From Branchinecta lynchi (lineage: Eukaryota > Arthropoda > Branchiopoda > Anostraca > Branchinectidae): a stretch of 64,000 nt of DNA. The translations under genes and the position numbers were made by a program. Below are positions 20,045-31,020 of the stretch, one piece after another. The stretch's first letter is position 1; the number at the start of each line of letters is the position of its first letter. Where the stretch lies: the NCBI GenBank assembly GCA_023053575.1, contig JAKZAP010000004.1, positions 6,429,572 to 6,493,571 of the forward strand. Reading direction: 5' to 3'. Under the pieces are notes generated by a model. That model saw only the letters and a program-made list of their open reading frames with translations. It had not been told where the DNA came from and searched no databases.

Positions 20045-22734
20045 CTAAAACAAGATAGGTGTAAGTTAATAATTGAATAGCAATAGGAAAAGCACCCCAG
20101 CAAACTCCTACCCTCCCCGCTGTAGTAACAACCCCCATCAAGACGACCCCCAGAAAGATTTCTAAACCAGTCAAGCAGCAGTAGTTTTCCCGGGCGTCTT
20201 TTAGCTGAACGCCGTACAGTTGCGTGATTCGACTTGAGCAATGAGCAGTTGTTGGCCAGTACTGCTGAGCCATGGTGTTCACAAGTAACATATCCACTAG
20301 ACTTCCCATATGAAAAAGAAAACTGGACATCGGAGCTGGTGCGACATTGAAGCTGTATGTCGACGATCTTCAAGGTGACCGGTGTTACTTTACGGACTGA
20401 GGACTCCTAAACTTACTGATCAATGACTCAAGGAACTGACTCAAGGGACCCTTCCTATGAAGACGAGCGAGATGGCTGAGAACAGAACAGACCAGAAGTT
20501 GGTCTGAAGTCCCACTCTTGGGACAAAGACAAATTTCACTAAAGATAGGCCAATGGAAAACTTTACTCATTAAGGAACGTGAACGCAGATTCTCTCTCTT
20601 ACCTCCGTCAGTATTAATAAAATATAGTTTCGCTAAGTAGTAATACATAGGCCAAACCGTAAAGTTACTGCCGTTAAAGTGCAACGCTCCAGTGGCAGTG
20701 CCCAAATTGCCCATAAGTACATGGACGTTGCCGAAAAAAGGTGAGATTTTTGAGGGTGGGACTGTTTATCTGGACAGATGAAATGCAAAAAGCTGTCTGC
20801 CTAAAAAGAAAGGTCCCCCCCCCCCTCTCCAATGCGGAGGCTTTTCTTTTTTAGAATTCTTTTTTGTTGAAGATTATTTTTCTTGGAGCAATACACTTCC
20901 AGGGTGATTTTTCTATGAGAACATGTTTGGCAAAGCGATCGTAAAACCTGCATCAAAGGGCTTTACTAGGGGGGAAGTGTAGTGTGGATTTTCCTGGGAG
21001 CAACTGAGTTGTTACTAGGCAAAATAATCCTTTTTTTACTTACTGCCAAAAGAGCTCTTCTCTGTTTTTCTTCTTCCTCTTCTGCAGCTTTTGCCTCATC
21101 TCGTCTGACCCTTTCAATATTCGCTTTTGTCCGAACATGCCAACTGCAAAATAAGTAATCTGATGTTATTTGTCACTCATCACTCAATATACAATGAAAG
21201 AATAATTTATGGAATATAGGAAGTAAGAAATAAGAACAGAGAATCCACAGCTAATAAAAACTTAGAACAGAGAATCCACAGCTAATAAATCTTAAATGCT
21301 GATGCGCAAGATTTGAAGCCATTCCAACAAAATAGGCTACACTAATAACATCTTTTGCCACTTAGGCTGCTCTGTTCAAATATGTATCCAAACTGGAAAG
21401 ATAAAGTATTGAAACAATGATGCTATTACACTTTACACTTTTAGTTTACTCTTTAGGCTATGTATTAGGTTCGGGAGAAAACTGGCAAGCAAAGAGGAAA
21501 ATCACACAAACCATTATTGTGAGAGCCTTTTCACTTTGCAGTTATGCAACATTGTTGCAATACTTCAAAGCAAAGGATTCAATATTGGTATCCAAAGGTG
21601 CAAAGGCAACAAAGATGTCAACGAGCAAAATGTTCAAGAAAAGTATTCTGATTTTAATGTTACATAAAATTATTATTTGCAGAAAAACTTAAGAACCCAA
21701 TAACTTACTGAAGGAAAGTTAACTAACAGGCTACCGTACTTGGATATAACATTCATTGATACTGATACTGATCAAGTACTAGACTGATGATATGATATGA
21801 TATTTACTGCAAGAAAGCCAGAGAGCCATGGCAACACAAATATACAATGAGAAAAAAAAACAGTAAACCCCATTACATAGGGGGACGGTGGTAAGTGATG
21901 TCATTGTTGTGCCCCTGGTGGGTTGAGTACTTTTGCCTTTTGCTTTTATTGTTTCCTTTGCTTCAGTTTGCTTGCAACTGTAGCATAGTTTGCACTAAGC
22001 TCCCCCCCCTGAATAGGAATGTGAAGTCAGTATGAAGTCTTGAGTCACTCGGAGCATCCTTGCATAATGTTGTTCATGCCCATGAATGCCACTCTCAGCC
22101 CACTAGCCTAAACTTACCCCTCTCCAGTAGGGGCTGGCAGCTAGGGCAGCTGTTGGTGGCTGGATGTGGTCCATGATCTAGACCTCTTGCTTCAGATGAA
22201 TTCATCAGTGATTGGAACAGCTGCCTGCAAGGTTGTTTCAATCCAAGGCAATAATGCTCTTGTCAGCTGAAATGCCTGTATGGTCTCTCAGATCCACGGC
22301 CGGCAAGGCAATTATAATCCAAAGTAAGTAAGTAATGTAGAAAATAAACGAAACACATAAACACACAGAAAAAGACACTTAGGTGCATTTTCTTTTTCAT
22401 GTAGTTTCACTGTAGTTTGACATACTTTTGCTTTAGTTATAAAAGGACAGTATGTGGAATAGACACATAAAACGGTACACCTACTGTACTTGCAAAACTG
22501 AAACAAAAGGATGTCAAAATACAGTGAAAATACAACAAAACTAAGTCCAAAAATGCACCTTTAAATTGCCCAAAAGATGCAGGAAGATCCTGCAAATCAA
22601 GCAATATAGAATTTGGAGAGAAAATCTCCAACAAAAGAGTGGTGCTTTCATCAGATCAGCAGTCAAATTAAAATCCCAACCAAAGATATCTTCTTTACAA
22701 AAGTAGCAAACCTTTTCTTGGGCAGAATATTCAT
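19082..22734 (-). CDS. LENG1: LENG1 homologue (leukocyte receptor cluster member 1), complete
   Basis: Three exons on the minus strand (22734-22712, 21143-21044, 20044-19082) join in frame to 361 residues. The N-terminus [20 protein letters not shown] matches the CIR N-terminal domain (Cir_N) that defines LENG1. Residues 41-110 continue [13 protein letters not shown] and [12 protein letters not shown]. The centre (about residues 170-280) is an extreme Lys/Glu/Ser/Arg-rich low-complexity region. The C-terminus [14 protein letters not shown] matches the conserved LENG1 ending. At 361 residues it is longer than human LENG1 (264); the extra length is in the charged region. The molecular function is not well defined. 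The Cir_N domain and RS/K-rich composition suggest a nuclear, RNA-processing-linked protein (inference). The long plus-strand frame at 19167-19811 is only the antisense of this exon. Confidence 0.93.
20045..21043 (-). other. LENG1 intron 2
   Basis: No element or second gene was recognised. A C-run lies at 20816-20825. Confidence 0.5.
21044..21143 (-). CDS. LENG1: LENG1 exon 2
   Basis: The acceptor is ttttgcag|ttggca and the donor is ttggca|gtaagt. It encodes [20 protein letters not shown], an acidic Glu run and KQRRALLA, the body of the Cir_N domain. It ends in phase 0. Confidence 0.93.
21144..22711 (-). other. LENG1 intron 1
   Basis: Contains a small tandem duplication (AACAGAGAATCCACAGCTAA twice, near 21235 and 21265). 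No gene was recognised. Confidence 0.5.
22712..22734 (-). CDS. LENG1: LENG1 exon 1 (start codon)
   Basis: A micro-exon of 23 coding bases: ATG then NILPKK and two bases of Ser. The donor is aaaag|gtttgc. The split Ser codon (AG+T) restores KKSWHVR, a hallmark of the family, when joined to exon 2. This decides the start. Confidence 0.88.
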
Positions 22735-23096
22735 AAAGATGCAAAGTTGTTTACTTTTGTGACAGGGCTCAGAGTTCAGTCACACAATGTTCAGCACAAT
22801 GTTGTGTTTTGTTTCTCTTTGGCAAAGAATCCAGCATGAGCTAGTAAGTTTGAAATCACCACGGAAAGAGTTTAACTGCGTCAGAGTATTACGTTCCTCC
22901 CATGAAAGGTCTAACACCGACTACCAACACAAATAAATGTTGACGCTTGTTTACGTTCTCAACCACAACAAAAATTGAAGGAAAAAAAAGCCTTAAAAAA
23001 TAGGCAATAATCTATAATCACCATAATACCTGTCCTAGTTTTAATTTTTTGAGGTAAGCCAAGCTCAGGCTAAAAGGTTTCCTTCATTATAATTAC
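22735..23096. other. LENG1 upstream region
   Basis: It must hold the LENG1 5' UTR and promoter. I see no TATA box or other motif that I can defend. Confidence 0.3.
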
Positions 23097-23873
23097 AGTA
23101 GAGGTATGCTTGTGTCTGGCTTATGTGAACAATTACTTTAATGTGTTTAACCTGTGAACAGTGCAGTTTTGGGCTAAATGGTAAAAATGAAGATCCAAAA
23201 TACCTACATAGGTGTTTTCAGATGCCCTTAATTACCTGCTTTGGCTAACTGGTACTTAGCTTTAGACACAACAAGTGCATGAAAATGAAATAACCATACC
23301 TCTAGTCAAAGTCCACTGTCAACAAACGCAGTCTAGTAAACTAGCCCCTTTTCAGGCTCGGTGCTCCAATGTCTAGCACCATGCCTGGGTGCTAGACGTT
23401 CAAGCACTGTACCTTGGATTTCATGCATGGTGCATGGATTTCAGTATACAGTGCAAGCATGAAAAACACAGTTTCAGCAACTATCTTTTTCATGCATGCA
23501 CTGTATACTGAAATCCATGCACCATGCATGAAACCCAAGGTACAGTGCTTGAACGTCTAGCACCCAGGCATGGTGCTAGACATTTGAACACCATGCCTGA
23601 AAAGGGGCTAGTGTACTAGATTGAACAAACGTTCACATTAGCATACCTTTAGTAGCCTAGAGGTATGCTTATGTGAATGTTTGTTGACAGTGGACTTTGC
23701 CATTTTCATGCACTTGCTGTGTCTAAAGCTAAGTACCAGTTAGCCAAAGTAGGTAATTAAGGGCATCTGAAAACACCTGTGTAGGTATTTTGTATCTTCG
23801 ACTTCATTCTACCATTTAGCCCAAAACTGCACTGTTCACTTAAAGTAACTGTTCACAGAAGCATACCTCTACT
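23097..23873. mobile_element. Foldback element FB1 (777 bp, long inverted arms)
   Basis: Starts AGTAGAGGTATGC and ends GCATACCTCTACT. The arms (for example AGTGCAGTTTTGGGCTAAATG at about 23161 against its inverse near 23813) pair over almost the whole length, with the centre near 23490. TTAC precedes the left end and, once the 4.18-kb insertion is ignored, follows the right end (28060-28063), a possible 4-bp target duplication. There is no coding capacity. A partial copy is at 43687-43797. Confidence 0.75.
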
Positions 23874-23876
23874 TTA

Positions 23877-26800
23877 ACCAGCTTGAAGTTTTCGCCCACC
23901 GCCCAACCACCCGAAAACGCCCAATACCAAATTATAGGGCATTTGGCAGTAATGTGTGGCAGTGCTTAAACTGGCAAAGAATTTTTTTTAGAAATGTCCA
24001 CCAAATCAACACCCACATTAAAATCTGTGAAAAGTCCAATGACTTCACAAAGTCTGGGCATTGGGCGGTATGGGCGGCAGTTCTTGTAACGCCCAGGCTA
24101 AAAATGGAGAAACGCCCACCAAATCACCGCCCATATTAAATTCACGAAAATTCAGATGAGCTGATTTTGTCCAGGCATTGGGTTGTTAGGGCGACAGTGC
24201 TTAAACTCAGGTTAGAAGTGGACAATACCCACCAAATCACCGCCCGCCTTACAGTCTACGAAATTTCGGATTTGCTAATTATGTACGGGTGCTGGGTGGT
24301 AAGGGCGGCAGTTCCTGAAACGCTCAAGCAAAAACGGAGAAACGCCCATTAAAATTACCGCACACGATGAGATTCAAGAAAAGTCAAATGAGGTAAAGAT
24401 GTCCAAGTGTGGGGCTATAAGCGTGGTAGTGCTTAAAAACCCAGGCGAAAAATGGAGAAATGTCCACCGCATCAACTCCCATGTTAAGTTTGGCGAAAAT
24501 TCAAATGAGCTAGCAATGTCCAGGCTGGTTGGTAAGGTTGGCAACAGTGCTTAAAATGCCCAGGCAAGACATGGTGAACGTCCGCCAAATCACTGACCGC
24601 ATTACAACTCTCGAAATTTTGGGTTAGCTAAGTATGTACGGGCGCTGGGCGGTAAGGGCGGCAGTGCTTGAAACGCCCACGCAACAAAGGAGAAACACCC
24701 ATTAAATCACCGCCCACTTTGAATTTGTCGAAAATTCGAATGAGCCAACAATGTCCAGGCATTGGTTGGTAAGGGCGACAGTGCTTAAACCGCTCAGGCA
24801 AGAGATGATGAAACTTCCACCAAATCACCGCCCACGTTAAAAATCGCGAAAAGTCGAATGAGTCAACTATTTCTGGGCGTTGGGCGGTAAGGGCGGCAGT
24901 ACCTGAAACGCCCAGTCAAAAAGTGGAGAAGCTCCCATTAAATCACCGCCCACATTAAAATTCACGAAAACTCGGATGACCTTCGGATGGCCAAAGATCT
25001 TTTTTTTAGAAATGTCGACCAAATCAACACCCATATTAAAATTTGTGAAAAGTCAAATGTCCTAATAAAGTCTGGGCATTGGGCGGTAAGGGCGGCAGTG
25101 CTTGTAACGCCCAGGCTAAAAATGGAGAAACGCCCACCAAACCACCGCCCACATAAAAATTCACGAAAATTCGAATGAGCCAACGATGTCCAGGCATTGG
25201 GCGGTAAGGGCGGCAGTGCTTGTAACGCCCAGGCTAAAAATGGAGAAACGCCCACCAACCACCGCCCACATAAAATTCACGAAATTCAGATGAGCTGATT
25301 TTGTCCAGGTGTTGGGTAGTAAGGGCGGCAGTACCTGAAACGTCCAGTCAAAAAGTGGAGAAGCTCCAATTAAATCACTGCCCACATTAAAATTCACGAA
25401 AACTCGGATGACCTTCGGATGGCCAAAGATCTTTTTTTAGAAATGTCGACAAAATCAACACCCACATTAAAATTTGTGAAAAGTCAAATGTCCTAATAAA
25501 GTCTGGGCATTGGGCGGCAAGGGCGGCAGTGCTTGTAACGCCCAGGCTAAAAATGGAGAAACGCCCACCAAACCACCGCCCACATAAAAATTCACGAAAA
25601 TTCGAATGAGCCAACGATGTCCAGGCATTGGGCGGTAAGGGCGGCAGTGCTTGTAACGCCCAGGCTAAAAATGGAGAAACGCACACCAACCACCGCCCAC
25701 ATAAAAATTCACGAAATTCAGATGAGCTGATTTTGTCCAGGTGTTGGGTAGTAAGGGCGGCAGTACCTGAAACGCCCAGTCAAAAAGTGGAGAAGCTCCA
25801 ATTAAATCACCGCCCACATTAAAATTCACGAAAACTCGGATGACCGCATGACCTTCGGATGGCCAAAGATCTTTTTTTTGGAAATGTCCACCAAATCAAC
25901 ACCCACATTAAAATTTTTGAAAAGTCAAATGTCCTAATAAAGTCTGGGCATTGGGCGGTAAGGGTGGCAGTGCTTGTAACGCCCAGGCTAAAAATGGAGA
26001 AACGCCCACCAAACCACCGCCCACATAAAAATTCACGAAATTTACGAAAATTCGAATGAGCTTACGATGTCCAGGCGTTGGTTGGTAAGGGCGACAGTGG
26101 TTAAACCGCTCAGGCAAGACATGATGAAACCACCACCAAATCACCACCCACATTAAAATTCGCGAAAAGTCGAATGAGTCAGCTATTTCTGGGCGTTGGG
26201 AGGTAAGGGGGGCAGTGCCTGAAACGCCCAGTCAAAAAGTAGAGAAGCTCCCATTAAATCACCGCCCACATTAAAATTCACGAAAATTCGGATGACTGGA
26301 TGACCTTTGGATGGCCAAAGAACTCTTTTTTAGAAATCTCCACCAAATCAACACCCTCATTAAAATTTGTGAAAAGTCAAATGACCTAATAAAGTCTGGG
26401 CATTGGGCGGTAAGGGCGGCAGTGCTTGTAACGCCCAGGCTAAAAATGGAGAAACGCCCACCAAACCACCGTCCAAATAAAAATTCAAGAAATTCAGATG
26501 AGCTGATTTTGTCCAGGTGTTTGGTAGTAAGGGCGACAGTGCTTAAAGTGCACAGGTTAGAAGTGAACAATATGCACCAAATCACCGCCCACTTTACAGT
26601 CGTAGGGCAAGGGCGGCAGTTCCTGAAACGCTCAAACATAAAACCGAGAAAGGCCCATCAAATTATCACGCACATTCAGATTCACGAAAAGTCAAATGGG
26701 GTAAAGGTTTCCAAGCGTGGGGCGGTAAGCGTGGCAGTGCTTAAACGCCAAGGCGCTAAAAGGGATAAATGTTCACCGAATCAGCGCCCATGTTAAGTTT

Positions 26801-28054
26801 GGCAAACATTCAAATGAGCTAGCGATGTCCAGGCGTTGGTTGGCAACAGTGCTTAAATCGACCAGGCAAGACATGGTGAAGGTCCACAGAATCACTGACC
26901 ACATTCAAGTTCTCGAAAAGAGTAACACCCACCAAATCACCACCCACGATACAATTTTCGACCTTCGAGTTGGCGAGAAATGGAAAAAAAAAAACCCCAC
27001 CAAATCCCCGCCCACGTTACAGTTCGCAAAAATTTTTAATATCTATGTGTAGAGGCTTTGTGTGGTAAGCCTGTCTGTGCTTAAAACTCCCAGGCAAAAA
27101 AATGGCAAAATGTCCCCATTAATTAAACATTATAATTAAAGTCCCCGTTAGTCAACGCCAACGTTGGATTTGGGAAAAATTCAAATGAGCCAATGATGTC
27201 CTGGCGTTGGTTGGTAAGGGCAACAGTGCTTAAACCGCTCAGGCAAGAGATGATGAAACCTCCACCAAATGATCTTAATACATTCGACGAAAAGTCAAAT
27301 GAGTACTGAGTCGGTACCGCCCAGCGCCCGTACATACTTGGCTAATCCGAAATTGTAAAGTGGGCGGTGACTAACGGGGACGTTAATTATAACGTTTGAT
27401 AATGGGTACATTTTACCATTTTTTGCCTGGGAGTTTTAAGCACAGACAGGCTTACCGCAGAAAGCCCTTACAAAAATAGATATTTGAAATTTTGCAAACT
27501 GTAATTTGGGCGGAGATTTGGTGGATTTTGTTTCCATTTCTTGCCAAATTGAATTTCGCGAATTTTACCTCAGGCGGTGATTTGGTGGGTGTTCCTCCAT
27601 TTTTCGCCTTGGCTATCAATGAGTGCCACCCAACACCCAAATTTAGTTAGCTTATTTGAATTTTCGGAAATTTTAAAGTGGTTGGTGATTTGGTGGATGT
27701 TTTCCATTCTTAACTTGGGCAATTCAAACTAAGTCGATCTTACAACCCAAAGCCCGGAGATAATCAGGTCATTCGAATTTTCGTGGATTTTAATGTGGGC
27801 GGTGACTTAATAGGAGCTTCTCCACTTTTTGTCTGGCGTTTCAGGTACTGCCGCCCTTACCGCCCAACGCCCAGAACCAGACTTTATTCATTTGACTTTT
27901 CACAAACTTCACTGTGGGTGTTGATTTGATGGACATTTCTAAAAAAAAGTTTTTTGGCATTTTAAGCACTGCCACCCATTACCACCCAACGCCCCATAAT
28001 TTGGTGTTGGGCGTTTTTGGGTGGTCGGGCGGTGGGCGAAAACTTCAAGCTGGT
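23877..28054. mobile_element. Foldback element D (4178 bp, tandem-repeat arms, 8-bp TSD)
   Basis: The termini ACCAGCTTGAAGTTTTCGCC and GGCGAAAACTTCAAGCTGGT are perfect inverses, and similarity extends at least 65 bp. Both flanks carry CTACTTTA (23869-23876 and 28055-28062), an exact 8-bp target duplication of the hAT type. The arms are tandem 117-118-bp units (GGGCGGTAAGGGCGGCAG; CACCGCCCAC). The left arm includes about four copies of a roughly 435-bp higher-order unit at 24.8-26.6 kb, marked by GGCCAAAGATCTTTTTT. Orientation flips near 27262, so the right arm is only 0.8 kb. No transposase was seen. Confidence 0.85.
24840..26640 (+). repeat. Higher-order tandem array in element D (~435-bp period)
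   Basis: The block AGTCAAAAAGTGGAGAAGCTC recurs near 24911, 25343, 25777 and 26228, and GGATGGCCAAAGA near 24988, 25421, 25860 and 26310 (spacings 432-451 bp). Each period holds about four 105-118-bp monomers. Confidence 0.85.
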
Positions 28055-28194
28055 CTACTTTACATGTCTCGTGTATGCTAAGGGGCACTGTAGGCTAGTA
28101 GCAGTGTAGCCCTAAGTGTAGCCTACTCATTATTGTTCAACTGTTAAAGTACAAAGGGGAGAGGGGGGCAGGTTCCAGTCAGCCACAAATACCT

Positions 28195-29045
28195 GTTTTT
28201 TGGATACCCTATGCCGAATGCTGGGTATGTCAAACGTTTGGCATAGCCTATGCCTAACGCTGGATAGCCCTAACCCTGACCTACCCCACTATAGATGAGT
28301 TCTGATTGGTTGATTTCTGAGCTTCACTCAGATCATCAATATTTTATTGGGTTCAAGTATCTAGCATTTGGCATAACTTGCATTTTTGCTGATACCATGG
28401 TATCTGTTACCACGATAACTGCATCTGCAATTTTTCGTTTTTGCAGTTATCATGGTGTCTGATACACGGTGCTCTGCAAAAACCACTATTTCCAAAAATT
28501 GCACTTTTCAAAGTCATCCCAAAGAAAACAGATATCCATTACTAATCCAATTGTCCGTGACCGGAGAGAAGCAGCATATATACTATGCCGTGGCTCGGAG
28601 GTCTCGGACAAGCCAGTTGATGATCAAGCGTCAGGGCATGGTAAACCGAAGGCTTAGGTGCATTGCATGGTGTAAATTAGTTATTAAAAGGAAAAGAAAA
28701 AAGGGGGGAAGAGTGGAGGAAGGCAAAAAACTTTGGTCGTGGACAGTTGAATCTGCATGTCCAGCGATACCGTTTACATCACTAAGTGCTAAACTTCTTT
28801 CTCACCAATCTGACAAAATTTGATGAAAGTGAGACGACTTTTCAGATACCATGACCAGTTACCACGGTCGGACTGTAGTATCTGATACCGCGATAACTGG
28901 TCAGATACCACAATAACTGCAAAAAGGACTTTAGACCGTGGTATCAGATACCATGATATCTAAAAAAAATGCAGCTATCGTGTATCCAGCGTTAGGCATA
29001 GGGTAAACCAAATGCTGGATATACCCAGCATTTGGCATAGGCTTT
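28195..29045. mobile_element. Foldback element carrying C3
   Basis: TGGATACCCTATGCCGAATG...CCTAACGCTGGATA at 28200-28263 faces its inverse (TATCCAGCGTTAGGCATAGG...TGGCATAGG) at 28982-29042. The arms consist of ATGCTGGGTAT / CCTATGCC units. MITE C3 lies in between. Confidence 0.6.
28376..28976. mobile_element. Palindromic MITE family C, copy C3 (~600 bp)
   Basis: The ends ACTTGCATTTTTGCTGATAC and GATATCTAAAAAAAATGCAG are diverged family C termini. The interior has GATACCATGGTATC palindromes, the CTAAACTTCTTTCTCACCAA marker and about 190 bp of extra sequence (28560-28770) absent from other copies. Confidence 0.7.
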
Positions 29046-29164
29046 CTCAAAATCAGGGGTTTGTGGTATTTCAAGGTCTGTTGATTCCTTTTTTTCTGAT
29101 TGTCTAGAACCATTTCTTAGCTTTTGTTGTTATTTTTTAGAATCTTGTTATCTGCAGCATTTTC

Positions 29165-29290
29165 TTTGCATATATTCAAATAATACGTAAAATGGATATG
29201 TCAGCTATGATGCTTTGGCAGCAATATTTCAGCCCTTCTTGGCAAGGGTCCTCATCTTATCCTAGTCAGGCTGTCAATCTTATTTTTGAC
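29165..29290 (-). mobile_element. Family E (Penelope-like terminal repeat) fragment E1
   Basis: AAATGGATATGTCAGCTATG, then CAATATTTCAGCCCTTCTTG, GCAAGGGTCCTCATC and GTCAGGCTGTCAATC match the family E arm (inverted) in diverged form. Confidence 0.5.
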
Positions 29291-30560
29291 AAGGCTGCTG
29301 TTTTTTGCTGCTCAATTGAGAAGATGAAAGGAAAGTTTTTTTTGCAGTTGATTTAATAAGGGACTGAAAGCTTAAATTTTGTTTCATTAAAAACCTCTTC
29401 CCACATTTCCATCAAACAGGTCAACCAACTGGTCAAAATTGATAGCTTATTCTTACTATTTCTCTTCTTATAAAAGACAAAACCCGATGTACTTTTCTCT
29501 TGATTTGTGTGTAATAGAACCAGAGGCATTTCTAGCCAAAATGATTTTAGGGGGGATGTTAAGGGCTCAAGGTCTTCAACACTGGGTAGTTCTTTTTACC
29601 GACTTTTTCAAAACATGTATTTAAGAAAAAAACTGTTTCACAAATTTGTGGCACTTTTTGCCAACTCTTTTTTTTTATTACAGGCTGACCAAAATTTGAA
29701 GGGGGGTCATCTAATTTCATCCAAAAAGGAAAATAGCAATTTCGCCCATTTTTGCTTCTCTTTCTGTGCAATCTTGCGTCGAGCATCTGGCAACACTGTA
29801 AGGAATATGGTCAAGTTCGTCTGAAGTTGATTACAGATGAGATATTGGAGTAAACATGCCTGCTGAATCCATATCTTAATCCATAGCTGTCTGGATGAAG
29901 AAGTACAATAAATATTCAATGGGCGACTCCATGAGATGGTCTACCAAGGGACAAAATTTTCAAATAAAAGCTGGTGGAATATTTTTAAGTTTTTATTATA
30001 GATCATACCCTAGGCTTTAAGAATCTGTGCCAAGTATCGGAAATGGAGCCTCATTTCTATTTTTTTCAGCTGTCCAAATTTTAAGCTGATCAGTTTCAAG
30101 GATTGCTAGATTTTAAGATAATTTTTGTGCTATGAGAATCTACCTGGGCATAACCTCTAATCCTCTTAATTTACCATACTTAAAGACCCGCTAGCCATGA
30201 ACGGAATTGAAAAGTTGCCACCCTTGACAGATTGTATTTTATCAGTGCTGCACGGTAAGCCATCTAATGTTAGGTTTGTAACAAAAAAGTGGCATATCGT
30301 TTGTCTACAACTGAGTCCAAGTAAGTTAAGAATGTGAGCAAATAGCAATTTTAGTGGTTATTCCAGTAACCAAAAAACAAAAATTTGATTTCATACCTGA
30401 AGCCAATAAAAACACGTTACAAATGCAACAAAATGTGCATACTGTGTGCCCTGAAAATGTATGCAAATCTGGCAAGGTGTTAATCGTAGACTGTTAATGT
30501 TAATCGTAGATCATCCTGACTAATGTAAAGTCCCCTTAAAAAGAAAATATTACGTATTAG
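29291..30560. other. Intergenic, no gene recognised
   Basis: AT-rich unique-looking sequence with only short frames and no splice-consistent conserved exon. Confidence 0.4.
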
Positions 30561-30564
30561 GTGA

Positions 30565-30835
30565 TTGGAAGATGGGGGGGGGGAGGGCTAGGGTCGTCAC
30601 GCATGGGGGCCCCCCCCCCCCCCCACCCATGTTTGTCTGCCAGGCGGTACAAAATAGACGAGTCTGCGCGAAGCGCCGCGATTTTTCGTAAATACAGTCG
30701 ATTTTTCTTCAAAACAGTCACCTTTTCAGAAAATCTTTCGATTTTTCGTAACAGTTGGTAAAAATGACCAGTCATTCGGTGAATACCTTGCCCCCCCCCC
30801 CCCCCCAACATTTCGGCTAGTTACGCCTCTGTGCA
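30565..30835. repeat. Repeat family F copy 1 (poly-C bounded)
   Basis: C runs near 30610 and 30790 bracket a block with repeated CAGTCGATTTTTC / CAGTCACCTTTTC motifs and GCGAAGCGCCGCGATTTTTC. It ends TTTCGGCTAGTTACGCCTCT. A second copy lies at 49715-50055. Confidence 0.6.
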
Positions 30836-30914
30836 TATCAACGATTTTTTTACATTTCAGACCACTGTTAAATGAACTGAAAAATTTCTGGATTACGAGA
30901 AGGAATATCTAGAG

Positions 30915-31020
30915 AGAATATATATTCAAACAATGCACAAAACGGATACGTCAGCTACGATGGTTCGGCAGCGATATTTCGGCCCTTTGTGGCAAAGGTC
31001 CTCGTCCTAGATGAAACATA
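30915..31020 (-). mobile_element. Family E fragment E2
   Basis: AAAACGGATACGTCAGCTAC, GCGATATTTCGGCCCTTTG and CAAAGGTCCTCGTCCTAG match the inverted family E arm. Confidence 0.55.

Noticed and set aside
24962..26796. Repeated frames with ALQALPPLPPNA or NHRPHKNSRN
   Set aside because: Direct translations of the 117-bp monomers of element D on both strands.
23877..28054. CRISPR-like regular repeats
   Set aside because: Tandem monomers without unique spacers, in a eukaryotic intergenic region, bounded by transposon termini.
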